This document shows positions 41,277 through 50,551 of a stretch of DNA of 55,654 nucleotides, piece by piece. Numbering within the stretch: the stretch's first letter is position 1; each line of letters opens with the position of its first letter. A program made the translations under genes and the position numbers. The DNA comes from an uncultured Saprospiraceae bacterium (GTDB taxonomy: Bacteria > Bacteroidota > Bacteroidia > Chitinophagales > Saprospiraceae), in contig CALFBG010000228.1 in the NCBI GenBank assembly GCA_937951685.1, positions 1-55,654 of the forward strand, in the 5' to 3' direction. The notes below the pieces were generated by a model, which worked only from the letters and a program-made list of their open reading frames with translations, was not told the DNA's origin and searched no databases.

Positions 41277-41822
41277 CACGCATTGGAATTTATCCAAACT
41301 TGCGGAAGGAGGAAATCCGAGTAGTCTGTAAAAAAGAAAGCTGGTCTATTTGTTTCTCCTTCCAGCAATTAGCTTGTGAGTTTATTTTTACACGGTTCCT
41401 TTCTCCAAGGCGTTACCGTTAGTATTGGCTTAAAAAGCTCATTGTTTACAACAGTACTAATACATGAATTAGATGCTTTCGCTTTTAGTGGAAGCAAATT
41501 ATTTTTTCATTAAATATTTTTTTTTACCACCAAAGCACGGAGATAATCAAATTAAAACTATAAATTACTCCTAATTCGTATAAGTAGGTTTACCTAATAA
41601 ATTAGTGAGTTTATTAGGTAAACCTACTTACGTTCTGTAGAGAAAATTAATTGCAAAATAAAAACTGAGTCTTCGCTCAAAAATAAAAGCATGTTGCCTT
41701 TTAGAGAACGTTCTATCCAATTACTCCGCCACCTTACCATTCTCTTAAAAGCGATTCCGCTGTTTAGTTTAATTAACTTATTGATTTGCTTTAAACGTAA
41801 CTTATCAACCTAAAAATCTATT
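41277..41822. other. Gene-free stretch with large inverted repeats
   Basis: These 546 bases separate selO from the endonuclease gene on the same strand. They contain GGAAGGAG/CTCCTTCC (41304-41311 and 41356-41363, extendable with a bulge), possibly a selO terminator, and the 21-bp perfect inverted repeat listed separately. No ORF of note. Confidence 0.5.
41581..41630. repeat. Perfect 21-bp inverted repeat, 8-base loop
   Basis: The arm 41581-41601 (starting TAAGTAGGTTTACC) is the exact reverse complement of 41610-41630; the loop is TTAGTGAG. It lies about 300 bases after the selO stop and 190 before the next start, with no T-run. It may be a remnant of a small inverted-repeat element, an mRNA structure or a protein-binding site. 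Confidence 0.75.
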
Positions 41823-44192
41823 ATGAAAAAAATCACACTATTTTTTAGCGCTATGTTTTTTTTGGTGACCTGCTATGGTCAGTTGTCCTTGCAGACGGGA
41901 ACCGCTACTTATAACATTAATTTCAATGGAACCGTATCGGGCGTCAATGCTGGAGCTTACGCTGGAACGGGCTTCTCGAATAGCCCGAGTAGCGGTCAAT
42001 TAGATGCGGATGCTTGGTCGACTACGGGCTTTAGTGACGGCAGCAAAGGCTTTGGTGCCGCAAGAACGTCAGGGGATCACGCACGTGGTTTCAGCACTGG
42101 TAATGTTTCCTCTGGAGGTCTTTATAGTTTTGATGTCGGCGGTGGAAATCGCGCCTTAGGTGTACAACCTACGGGAAGTGATTGGACACCCGGTACGATT
42201 ACCCTGAAAATTGTCAACAACTCTAATGCAGTTGTTACCAGCATGAATTTGAGCTATAGTATCTATAGTCGGAATGATCAAAGTAGGGCATCGACTTTCA
42301 ATTTATCTCACTCTACGAATAATTCGAGTTACACAAGCGTAGCTGCGGCCAATTATACTTCACCGCAAGCGTCGGGGAATAGCAACTGGACGAGCACGAA
42401 TCGCAGCACACAAATTGCTGGATTGAATCTTGATCCAGGAGCGGCTTTTTATATTCGTTGGTCTAGCAGTGATGCTGGAGGAAGTGGAAGTCGTGATGAA
42501 CTAGCGTTGGATAATATTTCTATTACCACAACCTCGTCTGGCGGCGGCGGTAATGGTGGCGGTGGCAATACCGGTTATTACGCGAGCATTGGTAATGAAA
42601 CCTGTGGAGATTTAAAAACTGCTTTGTACAATTTGATCAAAGGGCATTCTAAAAAAAGCTACGCTAGTTTGTGGACACATTATAAAACGACGGATGATCG
42701 TCGCAATGATTCCAATACTGAAACGATTATTTGGGATATGTATTCTGATAATCCAACGGGACCAGAGAATGAATTTTCTTTAGGTTCGGACCAATGCGGA
42801 ACTTTCGCAGGAGAAGGAAGTTGCTACAATCGAGAACATACTTTTCCGAAATCTTGGTGGGGAGGCAGTACGAGTCCTTCTCAGTATACTGATATCTTTA
42901 CCGTAGTTCCATCGGATGGTTGGGTGAATAGTGTGCGTAATAATTATCCTTACGGGGAAGTCTTGGCAGGCACTGAAAATCAAATTACCAATAATGGTAG
43001 TAAATTAGGCAACTCTGCAATTACTATCCCTGGTTATACGGGAAAAGTATTTGAACCGACGGATGCTTACAAAGGAGATTTGGCGCGGGGTTACTTCTAC
43101 ATGGCTACTCGCTACGAAAATGTGATTGCGAGTTGGGAAAATATAACGCCTGAAGCCAACGTCGTACTAGACGGTAGTTCTTTTCCTGTTTACGAACCGT
43201 GGTTAATTAATATGTTGATTGATTGGCACAATAGTGATCCCGTGAGTCAAAAAGAGATAGATCGAAATGAAAGTATCTTTGGAATTCAAGGAAACCGTAA
43301 TCCTTTTATTGACCATCCAGAATACGTTGATTTGATTTGGGGAAGTTGTGGTAACAATGGTGGTGGCGGTTCGCCGACCGTTTTGCACGAAGCTAATTTT
43401 GAATCCGGCTGGGACGGTTGGTCTGATGGCGGTGGAGATTGTGCACGTACGAGTAGCTCAAGATCACCACAAGGAAATTACTCTATTTATATTCGGGATA
43501 ACTCGGGTGCTTCTTCGGCGATGACTTCGCCTAGCTTCGATTTACGCGGGTACAACTCTGTACAGGTAGATTTTAGTTTCTATGCCCACAGCATGGAAAC
43601 AAACGAAGACTTCTGGATGAGTTACTACAATGGAAGCAGCTACCAAGTGGTAAAAGCTTATAAGCGTGGAACAGATTTCAATAATGGAAGCATTTATAAT
43701 TTTAGCATCACGATTGATGACAATAATTATAATTTTGTTTCCAATGCTAAATTTAGATTTCAGTGTGACGCGAGTAGTAATGCGGATTTGATTTATATGG
43801 ACGAAATTGTGATTACGGGTGTACCGGCTGGAAATGCATATCAAGCAAACTTAACTCCCGCACCGACGGCAGTTGCGGATGAGCTGGATAAAGCAATTAC
43901 TTCGGAGAAAGCGACCATGGAGCAGCGTCAGCAGCTTATTAATACTAATCTCGTTACGATTTATCCGAATCCAGTAAGCGATTTTGTTTTCCTTGATTTA
44001 AGAAAAGTTAGCGCACCAGTAGTCACCGTTGAAATTTACAATTTGACGGGACAAAAGGTACTACCAAGTACTAATGTTGCGACGGGCGGCATTTTTCAAA
44101 AAGAACTTACGACGCTTACAAGCGGCATGTATTTCTTGCGAGTCATAGATGCGAACCAAGTCCTTAAGACCGAGAAAATATTTGTCAAGTAA
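41823..44192 (+). CDS. Secreted endonuclease I with T9SS sorting domain
   Basis: A 789-residue secreted nuclease. A signal peptide covers 1-19 (ITLFFSAMFFLVTCYG). A beta-rich N-terminal domain (about 20-240) and a Gly-rich hinge (GGGGNGGGGN) precede an endonuclease I domain at about 250-500, with catalytic NREHTFPKSWWGG (near 337-349) and DIFTVVPSDGWVNSVRNNYP. A second beta-sandwich of MAM/carbohydrate-binding type follows (about 520-665; LHEANFESGWDGWSDGGGD), then a T9SS type A tail (IYPNPVSDFVFLDL, LTSGMYFLRVID). It is predicted to cut extracellular DNA or RNA non-specifically, for nutrient scavenging or biofilm turnover. Single gene with a hairpin after it. Confidence 0.92.
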   Translation: MKKITLFFSAMFFLVTCYGQLSLQTGTATYNINFNGTVSGVNAGAYAGTGFSNSPSSGQLDADAWSTTGFSDGSKGFGAARTSGDHARGFSTGNVSSGGLYSFDVGGGNRALGVQPTGSDWTPGTITLKIVNNSNAVVTSMNLSYSIYSRNDQSRASTFNLSHSTNNSSYTSVAAANYTSPQASGNSNWTSTNRSTQIAGLNLDPGAAFYIRWSSSDAGGSGSRDELALDNISITTTSSGGGGNGGGGNTGYYASIGNETCGDLKTALYNLIKGHSKKSYASLWTHYKTTDDRRNDSNTETIIWDMYSDNPTGPENEFSLGSDQCGTFAGEGSCYNREHTFPKSWWGGSTSPSQYTDIFTVVPSDGWVNSVRNNYPYGEVLAGTENQITNNGSKLGNSAITIPGYTGKVFEPTDAYKGDLARGYFYMATRYENVIASWENITPEANVVLDGSSFPVYEPWLINMLIDWHNSDPVSQKEIDRNESIFGIQGNRNPFIDHPEYVDLIWGSCGNNGGGGSPTVLHEANFESGWDGWSDGGGDCARTSSSRSPQGNYSIYIRDNSGASSAMTSPSFDLRGYNSVQVDFSFYAHSMETNEDFWMSYYNGSSYQVVKAYKRGTDFNNGSIYNFSITIDDNNYNFVSNAKFRFQCDASSNADLIYMDEIVITGVPAGNAYQANLTPAPTAVADELDKAITSEKATMEQRQQLINTNLVTIYPNPVSDFVFLDLRKVSAPVVTVEIYNLTGQKVLPSTNVATGGIFQKELTTLTSGMYFLRVIDANQVLKTEKIFVK

Positions 44193-44262
44193 GGGATAGA
44201 TAAAATGCTGTGACCAGTAAACAATTACTGGAATCCTGATTTTTTTATTTAAAACAATAACG

Positions 44263-44299
44263 ATGGGCGTGATTTTACGAAAAGTGAAATCACGCTCAT
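44263..44299 (+). terminator. Hairpin after the endonuclease gene
   Basis: ATGGGCGTGATTT (44263-44275) pairs with AAATCACGCTCAT (44287-44299) over 13 positions with one G-T pair and an 11-base loop, 70 bases after the stop. It is a likely terminator despite a weak T-run. Confidence 0.6.
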
Positions 44300-44393
44300 T
44301 ATATTGAAACCTGTCTTATAAGTGACTACTCGTGGCAACAAGTTTGCTTAAGAACTGTTAGTTTATAGTATCTCTTTAAAATAATTAAAAAGC

Positions 44394-45374
44394 ATGATTG
44401 ACAAAAATACTTTTCCCCACGAATTAAATTTACCAGTTGTTGCCGCGCCGATGTTTTTGATCTCAGGACCAGCACTTGTCCTTGCGTGTTGCAAGAATGG
44501 TATTGTAGGTACTTTTCCGGCCTTGAACCAAAGGACGAGTGAAGGCTTCGAAGCGTGGTTGATTGAAATCAAAGAAGGCCTGGCGGCTTTCGAAGCGGAA
44601 ACGGGTAAAAAAGCAGCTCCTTTCGGCGTAAATCTAATTGTCCATCCTACGAATCCTCGACTAGCGGCAGATTTAGCACTGTGCAAGAAACACGAAGTTC
44701 CCCTAATTATTACTTCGCTCGGCGCAGTTTCCGAATTGGTGGAAACGGTACATAGTTACGGCGGTTTAGTTTTTCATGATATTATCAAAAGGCGCCACGC
44801 AGAAAAAGCAGCGGAAGCCGGCGTAGATGGATTAATCCTCGTCTCTGCGGGAGCGGGTGGTCACGCAGGAACCATTAATCCGATGCCGCTCGTAACGGAA
44901 ATCAAAAGCTTCTTTAAGAAAACAATTCTATTGTCTGGCTGTATTAGTACGGGAAGAGATGTTGCTGCTGCTTTACAAATGGGGGCAGATTTAGCGTACA
45001 TGGGCACCCGTTTTATCAACACCGAAGAGAGCAAAGCTCCGGCGGCTTATCGCCAAATGATTATCGACAGTGGAGCGAGTGATATTGTGTATACGGCAGC
45101 AGTCTCTGGCGTAGCGGCGAATTTTCTTCGACCTAGTTTGGAAGCGATGGGCATTGGTCCAGAAATGTGGGCAAGAACGAAAAAAGTAGACTTTGGAGAA
45201 GAATTGGCGGTGCAAGAAGATGAAGCAAAAGCTTGGAGCACCATTTGGTCGGCAGGACAAGGGGTAAGTGCGATCCACGATTCTATTTCGGTGGCAGCAC
45301 TAGTAGCACAACTTAAAGCGGAATTTATCGCTGCCATTGAAGCGCAAGGCAAATATTTAGATATTTATCGTTGA
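44394..45374 (+). CDS. Nitronate monooxygenase family FMN enzyme
   Basis: A 326-residue NAD(P)H-dependent flavin oxidoreductase/nitronate monooxygenase, a TIM barrel binding FMN. Family patterns: LPVVAAPMFLISGPALVLAC, LILVSAGAGGHAGTINPMPL, TILLSGCISTGRDVAAALQM and GADLAYMGTRFINTEES. The enzymes oxidise alkyl nitronates, toxic compounds such as propionate-3-nitronate, though many members have other substrates. It is distantly related in fold to PfaD but far from that locus and clearly of the ordinary nitronate group. Single gene, cytoplasmic. Confidence 0.88.
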   Translation: MIDKNTFPHELNLPVVAAPMFLISGPALVLACCKNGIVGTFPALNQRTSEGFEAWLIEIKEGLAAFEAETGKKAAPFGVNLIVHPTNPRLAADLALCKKHEVPLIITSLGAVSELVETVHSYGGLVFHDIIKRRHAEKAAEAGVDGLILVSAGAGGHAGTINPMPLVTEIKSFFKKTILLSGCISTGRDVAAALQMGADLAYMGTRFINTEESKAPAAYRQMIIDSGASDIVYTAAVSGVAANFLRPSLEAMGIGPEMWARTKKVDFGEELAVQEDEAKAWSTIWSAGQGVSAIHDSISVAALVAQLKAEFIAAIEAQGKYLDIYR

Positions 45375-45525
45375 ACAAATCCGGGAGTTATCCTTTCTAA
45401 AGCTAGGCACAGATGAAGCGCTAATTGATTGTTTGGATTATTAGGCTATTCATTCGCTCCACTTCTTTATCAAAGAAAGTTGTACCAAATCGTTTCATTA
45501 TTTTAACTTGTGCTAGACTAGGAAT

Positions 45526-48500
45526 ATGCAATACCTTAAAAAAGTCGGTCGCTGGGTAGCAAGATTATGCTTGCTAGTGGTTTTGCTCTTCGCAATTGTG
45601 TGGGGAGCCTTGCAATTTCCGTCGGTGCAAACAAAGCTTGTGTCGGTGGTTACGGATCAACTTTCCACGATGTTGCAAACGGAGGTAAGCATTAAACGAG
45701 TCAATATTAAATTTTTCAAAACACTTGCCTTATCCGATATTTATATTCAAGATCAAGAAGGAGATACGCTCCTTTTTGCGGGACAACTAGATGCTAATAT
45801 CGGATTGTTTTCGCTTTTTGATCGTAAAATCACCCTCAACGAGGTCGCATTAGAAGGCGCCGTTATTAATTTGGAACGTCCTGCTATGGACAGCAGTTTC
45901 AATTTTGAGTTTATTTTAGCTGCCTTCGCTTCGGACGAGCCTGAAATTGAAAAAGATACCAGTACGACTCCTTGGAAATTCGTCGTCGAAACTGTTGCCT
46001 TATCCAACGTAAATTTCAAAATGGATGATGCTTACGGAGGAATGTATTTGGCGGCAAGTATTGGAAGGCTAGACTTGGATTTAGAGCTCATGGATTTAGA
46101 TCAGCAACGTCTCGATTTTCAACAATTCGATTTGGATAATACGCTGGTTGATTTTGTTCAGTCTACTCCTTCTGATTTACAAAAAGCTACGGCGGCTTCC
46201 CTTCCCGTTACCCTTGATACTTCCGTCGTTAGTTTTCCGTATACCGGTTGGGACTTAGCCATTCAAAATTTTAGCATTGAAAATACAAATGTTACTTTGC
46301 GTACGGCAAATGAAGCGCAAACCAAAGGACGATTAAATGCGAAAGACTTAGCCCTTCAGCAAATTAAAATCGCAGCCACTGATTTTTCTTGGCAAGCTGC
46401 TGAGCTCAACGCAAAGATTAATAATTTGCAATTGCGAGAGAAAAGTGGTTTGCAGTTGAATAAATTTGCCCTAAACTTGCGGCTGACGCCACAAAGCATT
46501 TCACTCGAAAAGCTGAACTTAAAAACGCCACAAAGTCGAATTGAAAATACGACAAGTTTAAAGTTTAAAGATTTTGAAACCTTAGTTAATAACTTTGAAC
46601 AAGTAGCCTTCTCTACCCATTTTACCCAAACAAGGATTGCAGCAACGGACTTATCTTATCTCGTAAGTGCAATGGGGGAATTAACGTTTCTCGACTTGAG
46701 TCAAAAGCCTTCCGTAGCGCTAGATGGAAAAGTAACGGGAAACTTACAAGCCTTCAAGGCGGAATCGCTTAATTTACGCATTGACGATGCGCTGACCTTG
46801 AGTGCGACGGGAACGGTAAAGAACGTTACGAAAGGAAATCAATTGCAGTTTAACCTTGATTTAAAAGAACTCTCTACATCTTACAAAAAACTAAATACAG
46901 TTCTTAAAAATATAGCTTTGCCGCCCGGCTTAGAAAAGTTTGGAAACCTTCAACTGAAAGGACAAATAGCAGGAGGGATGGAAACGATCAAAATGGATAG
47001 ATTGGTCTTGACGACTGAAGCGAGTACGGGCTTTGATCTGAGTGGTAATATTACGGGACTTACGGATCAGGATAATTTTAAATTTGATTTAGTAGCAAAA
47101 GAATTTTATACGATTGCAGAAGATTTAAGTGGCTTCGCAGCTCAGGGATTACCTAAAATTTTAGATAGCTTAGGGCGAATTAGTTACGAAGGAGCATTAA
47201 TGGGTACGCTGACAAAGTTTGACCTTGATGGAAACTTAGTGACGGCACTCGGTACCGTAGAAAGTGACTTGTCGATAGATTTTGAGAAAAATTATTCGAC
47301 GGCGGATTATAATGGAGATGTTCGTTTAGAAGCTTTTCAGTTGGGGAAATTGCTGGGCGATAGTCTGAAAATCGGGGAGGTAAGTTTGGCAGCAACGATC
47401 AACGGAGATGGTTTCGCCTTGGATAGTCTCAACGCCGCTTTGAAAGTAGACATTGAAGATTTTGGCTACGCAGATTATAATTATAATGATATTTTCGTAA
47501 AAGGTCTATTGGAGAAAGGAGTTTTTACGGGGAAGTTAGATCTAAAAGACCCTAACGCTACGATTGACTTTGATGGAAAGATAAGTTTTAACGAAACCAA
47601 ACCCGTCTATAAATTTAAAATGTTTGTTGATACGCTCAATTTGAAAGCTTTGAATTTGACGGAACAAGCATTGAGTTTGCACACGCGGATGGATATGAAT
47701 TTTACGGGAACGCAGATCAATGATTTTGAAGGAGAAGTAAATCTAACTGAAATTTTTATTCGAAATGAAGATCGTAGTTTCCAAACGGACACCTTACAAA
47801 TTGTTACGGATAACAAATCAAAGAATGATCGGAAGTTGATGCTGCGCTCTTCTTTCCTAGAAGGAGAGATTGCGGGCGACTATGATTTTGAAGCTTTTCC
47901 CGAATTAGTATTAGCATACCTCAACGAATATTTTCCACTAGAAAATTTATTATCACCAGAAATGCGTTTGGTAAATTTTCAAGATATCGAAAAACCACAA
48001 CGATTTAAATTGCGTTTCGATTTGCGAGATGCGAGTCCGATTATTGCTTTTGCACCACAACTTAGTGCTTTGAGCGAAGCTCGTATTACGGCGAATATTG
48101 ATGCTCCTGCCAAAACCTTAGCCTTCAACGTTAACGCCCGCGAAATTTTAGTAAGCGATATTGCCATTGAATCTTTTGACTGGAAGTCAGACGGAAATAG
48201 CCGAGTATTAAATCATCAATTAACGGTTAATAATATTTCGACGAGCGGCGCTACGGTGCCAGAAGTATTGCTCAATAGTAGAATGTTGAACGACAGTATG
48301 TACTTGGCCTTGAAAATGAACAACGATACGATTGGACAACTCATCGACCTTGCGGCAATAATTAGTTCCCCCGCAGATGCTTATCGCTTTATTTTTGATA
48401 AAGAAATTATCATCAACAATAATAAGTGGAAAATTGATGCACAAAACTTCGTTGATTTTAGGAACGACTATTTACTAATCAATGAATTAATTTTTAGCTA

Positions 48501-50538
48501 CGACGAGCAATCTGTTGGTATTCATAGCTTAACTAAAAAGAATACCGCTCCCGTGCCACCGATTAAAATTTCAATTGATAATTTTCAAATTCAAGCCCTC
48601 TCTAAAATGATGAGTGTTGAAAATACAAGCTTTGCTGGTTTACTAAACGGGGAATTGAAAATCATTGATCCTTTTGATAATTTACACTATACGGCGGATC
48701 TTGGCGTTACCGATTTAACGCTCAACAAAGATCCCGTCGGAAATTTAGCGGTAAACCTTGCTCAAGGAAAAGATAGTAAAAAAATAATCGTTGACGTTGC
48801 GTTGAAAGGAAAAGAGAATGATGTAAGCTTAGTTGGTGGCTACGATATTGCGGCACAAGCTTATAATGTAAAGGCTACGATTGCGGCCTTGGAAATGCGA
48901 TTAGTTGATCCTGTTATGGTAGGAATCATTAGCGAAAGCAAAGGGAAATTAACGGGACAATTTTCGCTTAATGGAACTGTAGAAAAACCAGCATTAGCGG
49001 GTGCGATTAACCTTGAAAATATCAGCACCAACGTTGATTTTTCAAAAACGCGCTACGCCGTCAGCACAGGGAAAATCACTTTCAACAACAAAGAAATTAA
49101 TCTCGGTACGATGGTTTTGACGGATCGAAAGAATGATAAGGCTACGCTCAGCGGAAAGGTTAATCATGAGTTTTTCTCCAATCTAAGTTTGGATTTGAGT
49201 ATGAATACGAATCGCTTTACTTTTTTGAATACCCAGGCGACCGATAACGGAAGTTTCTACGGTAAATTATTTTTGAATGCGAACGTGGTCATCACCGGAC
49301 CGGTCACTAAACCGGTACTCGAAATTAGAGCTAAAACCTTAGAAGGTTCGGAAGTAAATGTCGCTGCTTTTGGTGGAGAAGACAGTTTCTTGGAAGAAGA
49401 TTTTATTGTTTTTGGAAACCCAGAGACGTATCGAAAGAAACAAGAGGAATCAGGGATTTCGGCCTACGAAGTAAGGAATAGTATTCCCGCCGAGATTCGG
49501 CTTAATTTAGAGTTGACCGACGGTGCGATTTTTCGAGTGATCGTAGATCCGGTAACGGGAGACCAACTAGAGTGTCGCGGAAATTCAGATTTACTGGTCG
49601 AAGTAAAACCGGATGGAGGCGTAGATATTTTCGGCACCTACAGTATCGCCTCTGGAAAATATCGCTTTTCTTACACGGACGTGGTGCGTCGAAACTTCGA
49701 ACTTGTTAGTGGAAGTTCAGTGGCTTTTAATGGTGATCCTTTGAATGCGAGGTTTGACGTGACGGCCAAGTATGCTACTAAAGCCACTCCCTTTGAATTG
49801 ATTAGCAACGAAACAACGCTTTCGGAATCAGCGACCACGGCAGCACAACGGCGCCAAACGGTGGAAGTATTGATGAAGATGGAAGGCGATATTGCTGATC
49901 CGAAACTATCTTTTGATTTGGATTTGCCGGAAGCGGAAGGTTCTGTTTTGAGTAGTTCGATTCAACGTAAATTGGTAGAGTTGCGAGAGAATCAAAATGA
50001 ATTGAATCGCCAAGTCTTTGGGTTGTTACTTTTTAACGGCTTTATTGCGTCGAGTGGAACGAGCGGATTCTCAGATGCGGGAGAATCAGTAGTACTCGGA
50101 AGTGTTAGCAAGTTTATGTCGAACCAATTAAATCAATTGGCCGATAAATATATCAAGGGCGTTCAGATTAATTTTGATGTAAGTTCTTATAAATCACAGT
50201 ACGCTAATCAAGGAGAAGGAGCGACGGTAACGGAATTCGGCGTTGGCGTTACAAAAGAATTTAATGATCGCTTGAGTTTGAAAGCGGGCGGAAATTTTGA
50301 TTTAAATTCTTCCTCCTCTTCGTCTTCTTTTTCGCAAATAGCAGGAGATTTTGTTTTACAATACAAACTAACGGAATCAGGGAATTACTTATTGAAAGTA
50401 TTCCGAAAAAGTGATTTTGATGTTTTGAACGAAGAAAATTCGGTAAAAACGGGTGTAGGTGTTTCTGTTAGTAAATCTTTTGGCGGAAGAAAAAAAGTGG
50501 TAACTAAAAAAGATAAGGAAAAAAATAGTGATCAGTAA
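45526..50538 (+). CDS. tamB: TamB-like translocation/assembly protein
   Basis: A 1670-residue AsmA/TamB-type protein. One N-terminal membrane anchor (about 11-32, VARLCLLVVLLFAIVWGALQ) is followed by a very long periplasmic beta-helix-like region of repeating strand patterns, and a conserved DUF490/TamB C-terminal domain (about 1350-1600; DGGVDIFGTYSIASGKYRFS, RNFELVSGSSVAFNGDPLNA). Such proteins bridge inner and outer membrane, and are tied to barrel assembly with TamA and to phospholipid transport. The 3' end overlaps the frame of the next gene, an Omp85 protein, the typical TamB-TamA pairing. Size is normal for Bacteroidota. Confidence 0.92.
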   Translation: MQYLKKVGRWVARLCLLVVLLFAIVWGALQFPSVQTKLVSVVTDQLSTMLQTEVSIKRVNIKFFKTLALSDIYIQDQEGDTLLFAGQLDANIGLFSLFDRKITLNEVALEGAVINLERPAMDSSFNFEFILAAFASDEPEIEKDTSTTPWKFVVETVALSNVNFKMDDAYGGMYLAASIGRLDLDLELMDLDQQRLDFQQFDLDNTLVDFVQSTPSDLQKATAASLPVTLDTSVVSFPYTGWDLAIQNFSIENTNVTLRTANEAQTKGRLNAKDLALQQIKIAATDFSWQAAELNAKINNLQLREKSGLQLNKFALNLRLTPQSISLEKLNLKTPQSRIENTTSLKFKDFETLVNNFEQVAFSTHFTQTRIAATDLSYLVSAMGELTFLDLSQKPSVALDGKVTGNLQAFKAESLNLRIDDALTLSATGTVKNVTKGNQLQFNLDLKELSTSYKKLNTVLKNIALPPGLEKFGNLQLKGQIAGGMETIKMDRLVLTTEASTGFDLSGNITGLTDQDNFKFDLVAKEFYTIAEDLSGFAAQGLPKILDSLGRISYEGALMGTLTKFDLDGNLVTALGTVESDLSIDFEKNYSTADYNGDVRLEAFQLGKLLGDSLKIGEVSLAATINGDGFALDSLNAALKVDIEDFGYADYNYNDIFVKGLLEKGVFTGKLDLKDPNATIDFDGKISFNETKPVYKFKMFVDTLNLKALNLTEQALSLHTRMDMNFTGTQINDFEGEVNLTEIFIRNEDRSFQTDTLQIVTDNKSKNDRKLMLRSSFLEGEIAGDYDFEAFPELVLAYLNEYFPLENLLSPEMRLVNFQDIEKPQRFKLRFDLRDASPIIAFAPQLSALSEARITANIDAPAKTLAFNVNAREILVSDIAIESFDWKSDGNSRVLNHQLTVNNISTSGATVPEVLLNSRMLNDSMYLALKMNNDTIGQLIDLAAIISSPADAYRFIFDKEIIINNNKWKIDAQNFVDFRNDYLLINELIFSYDEQSVGIHSLTKKNTAPVPPIKISIDNFQIQALSKMMSVENTSFAGLLNGELKIIDPFDNLHYTADLGVTDLTLNKDPVGNLAVNLAQGKDSKKIIVDVALKGKENDVSLVGGYDIAAQAYNVKATIAALEMRLVDPVMVGIISESKGKLTGQFSLNGTVEKPALAGAINLENISTNVDFSKTRYAVSTGKITFNNKEINLGTMVLTDRKNDKATLSGKVNHEFFSNLSLDLSMNTNRFTFLNTQATDNGSFYGKLFLNANVVITGPVTKPVLEIRAKTLEGSEVNVAAFGGEDSFLEEDFIVFGNPETYRKKQEESGISAYEVRNSIPAEIRLNLELTDGAIFRVIVDPVTGDQLECRGNSDLLVEVKPDGGVDIFGTYSIASGKYRFSYTDVVRRNFELVSGSSVAFNGDPLNARFDVTAKYATKATPFELISNETTLSESATTAAQRRQTVEVLMKMEGDIADPKLSFDLDLPEAEGSVLSSSIQRKLVELRENQNELNRQVFGLLLFNGFIASSGTSGFSDAGESVVLGSVSKFMSNQLNQLADKYIKGVQINFDVSSYKSQYANQGEGATVTEFGVGVTKEFNDRLSLKAGGNFDLNSSSSSSSFSQIAGDFVLQYKLTESGNYLLKVFRKSDFDVLNEENSVKTGVGVSVSKSFGGRKKVVTKKDKEKNSDQ

Positions 50539-50551
50539 TTTTAAGAAAAAT

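Noticed and set aside
44394-45374. Nitronate monooxygenase as a second PfaD
   Set aside because: It is of ordinary nitronate-monooxygenase length and pattern, lacks the PfaD C-terminal region, and lies 14 kb from the PUFA operon.
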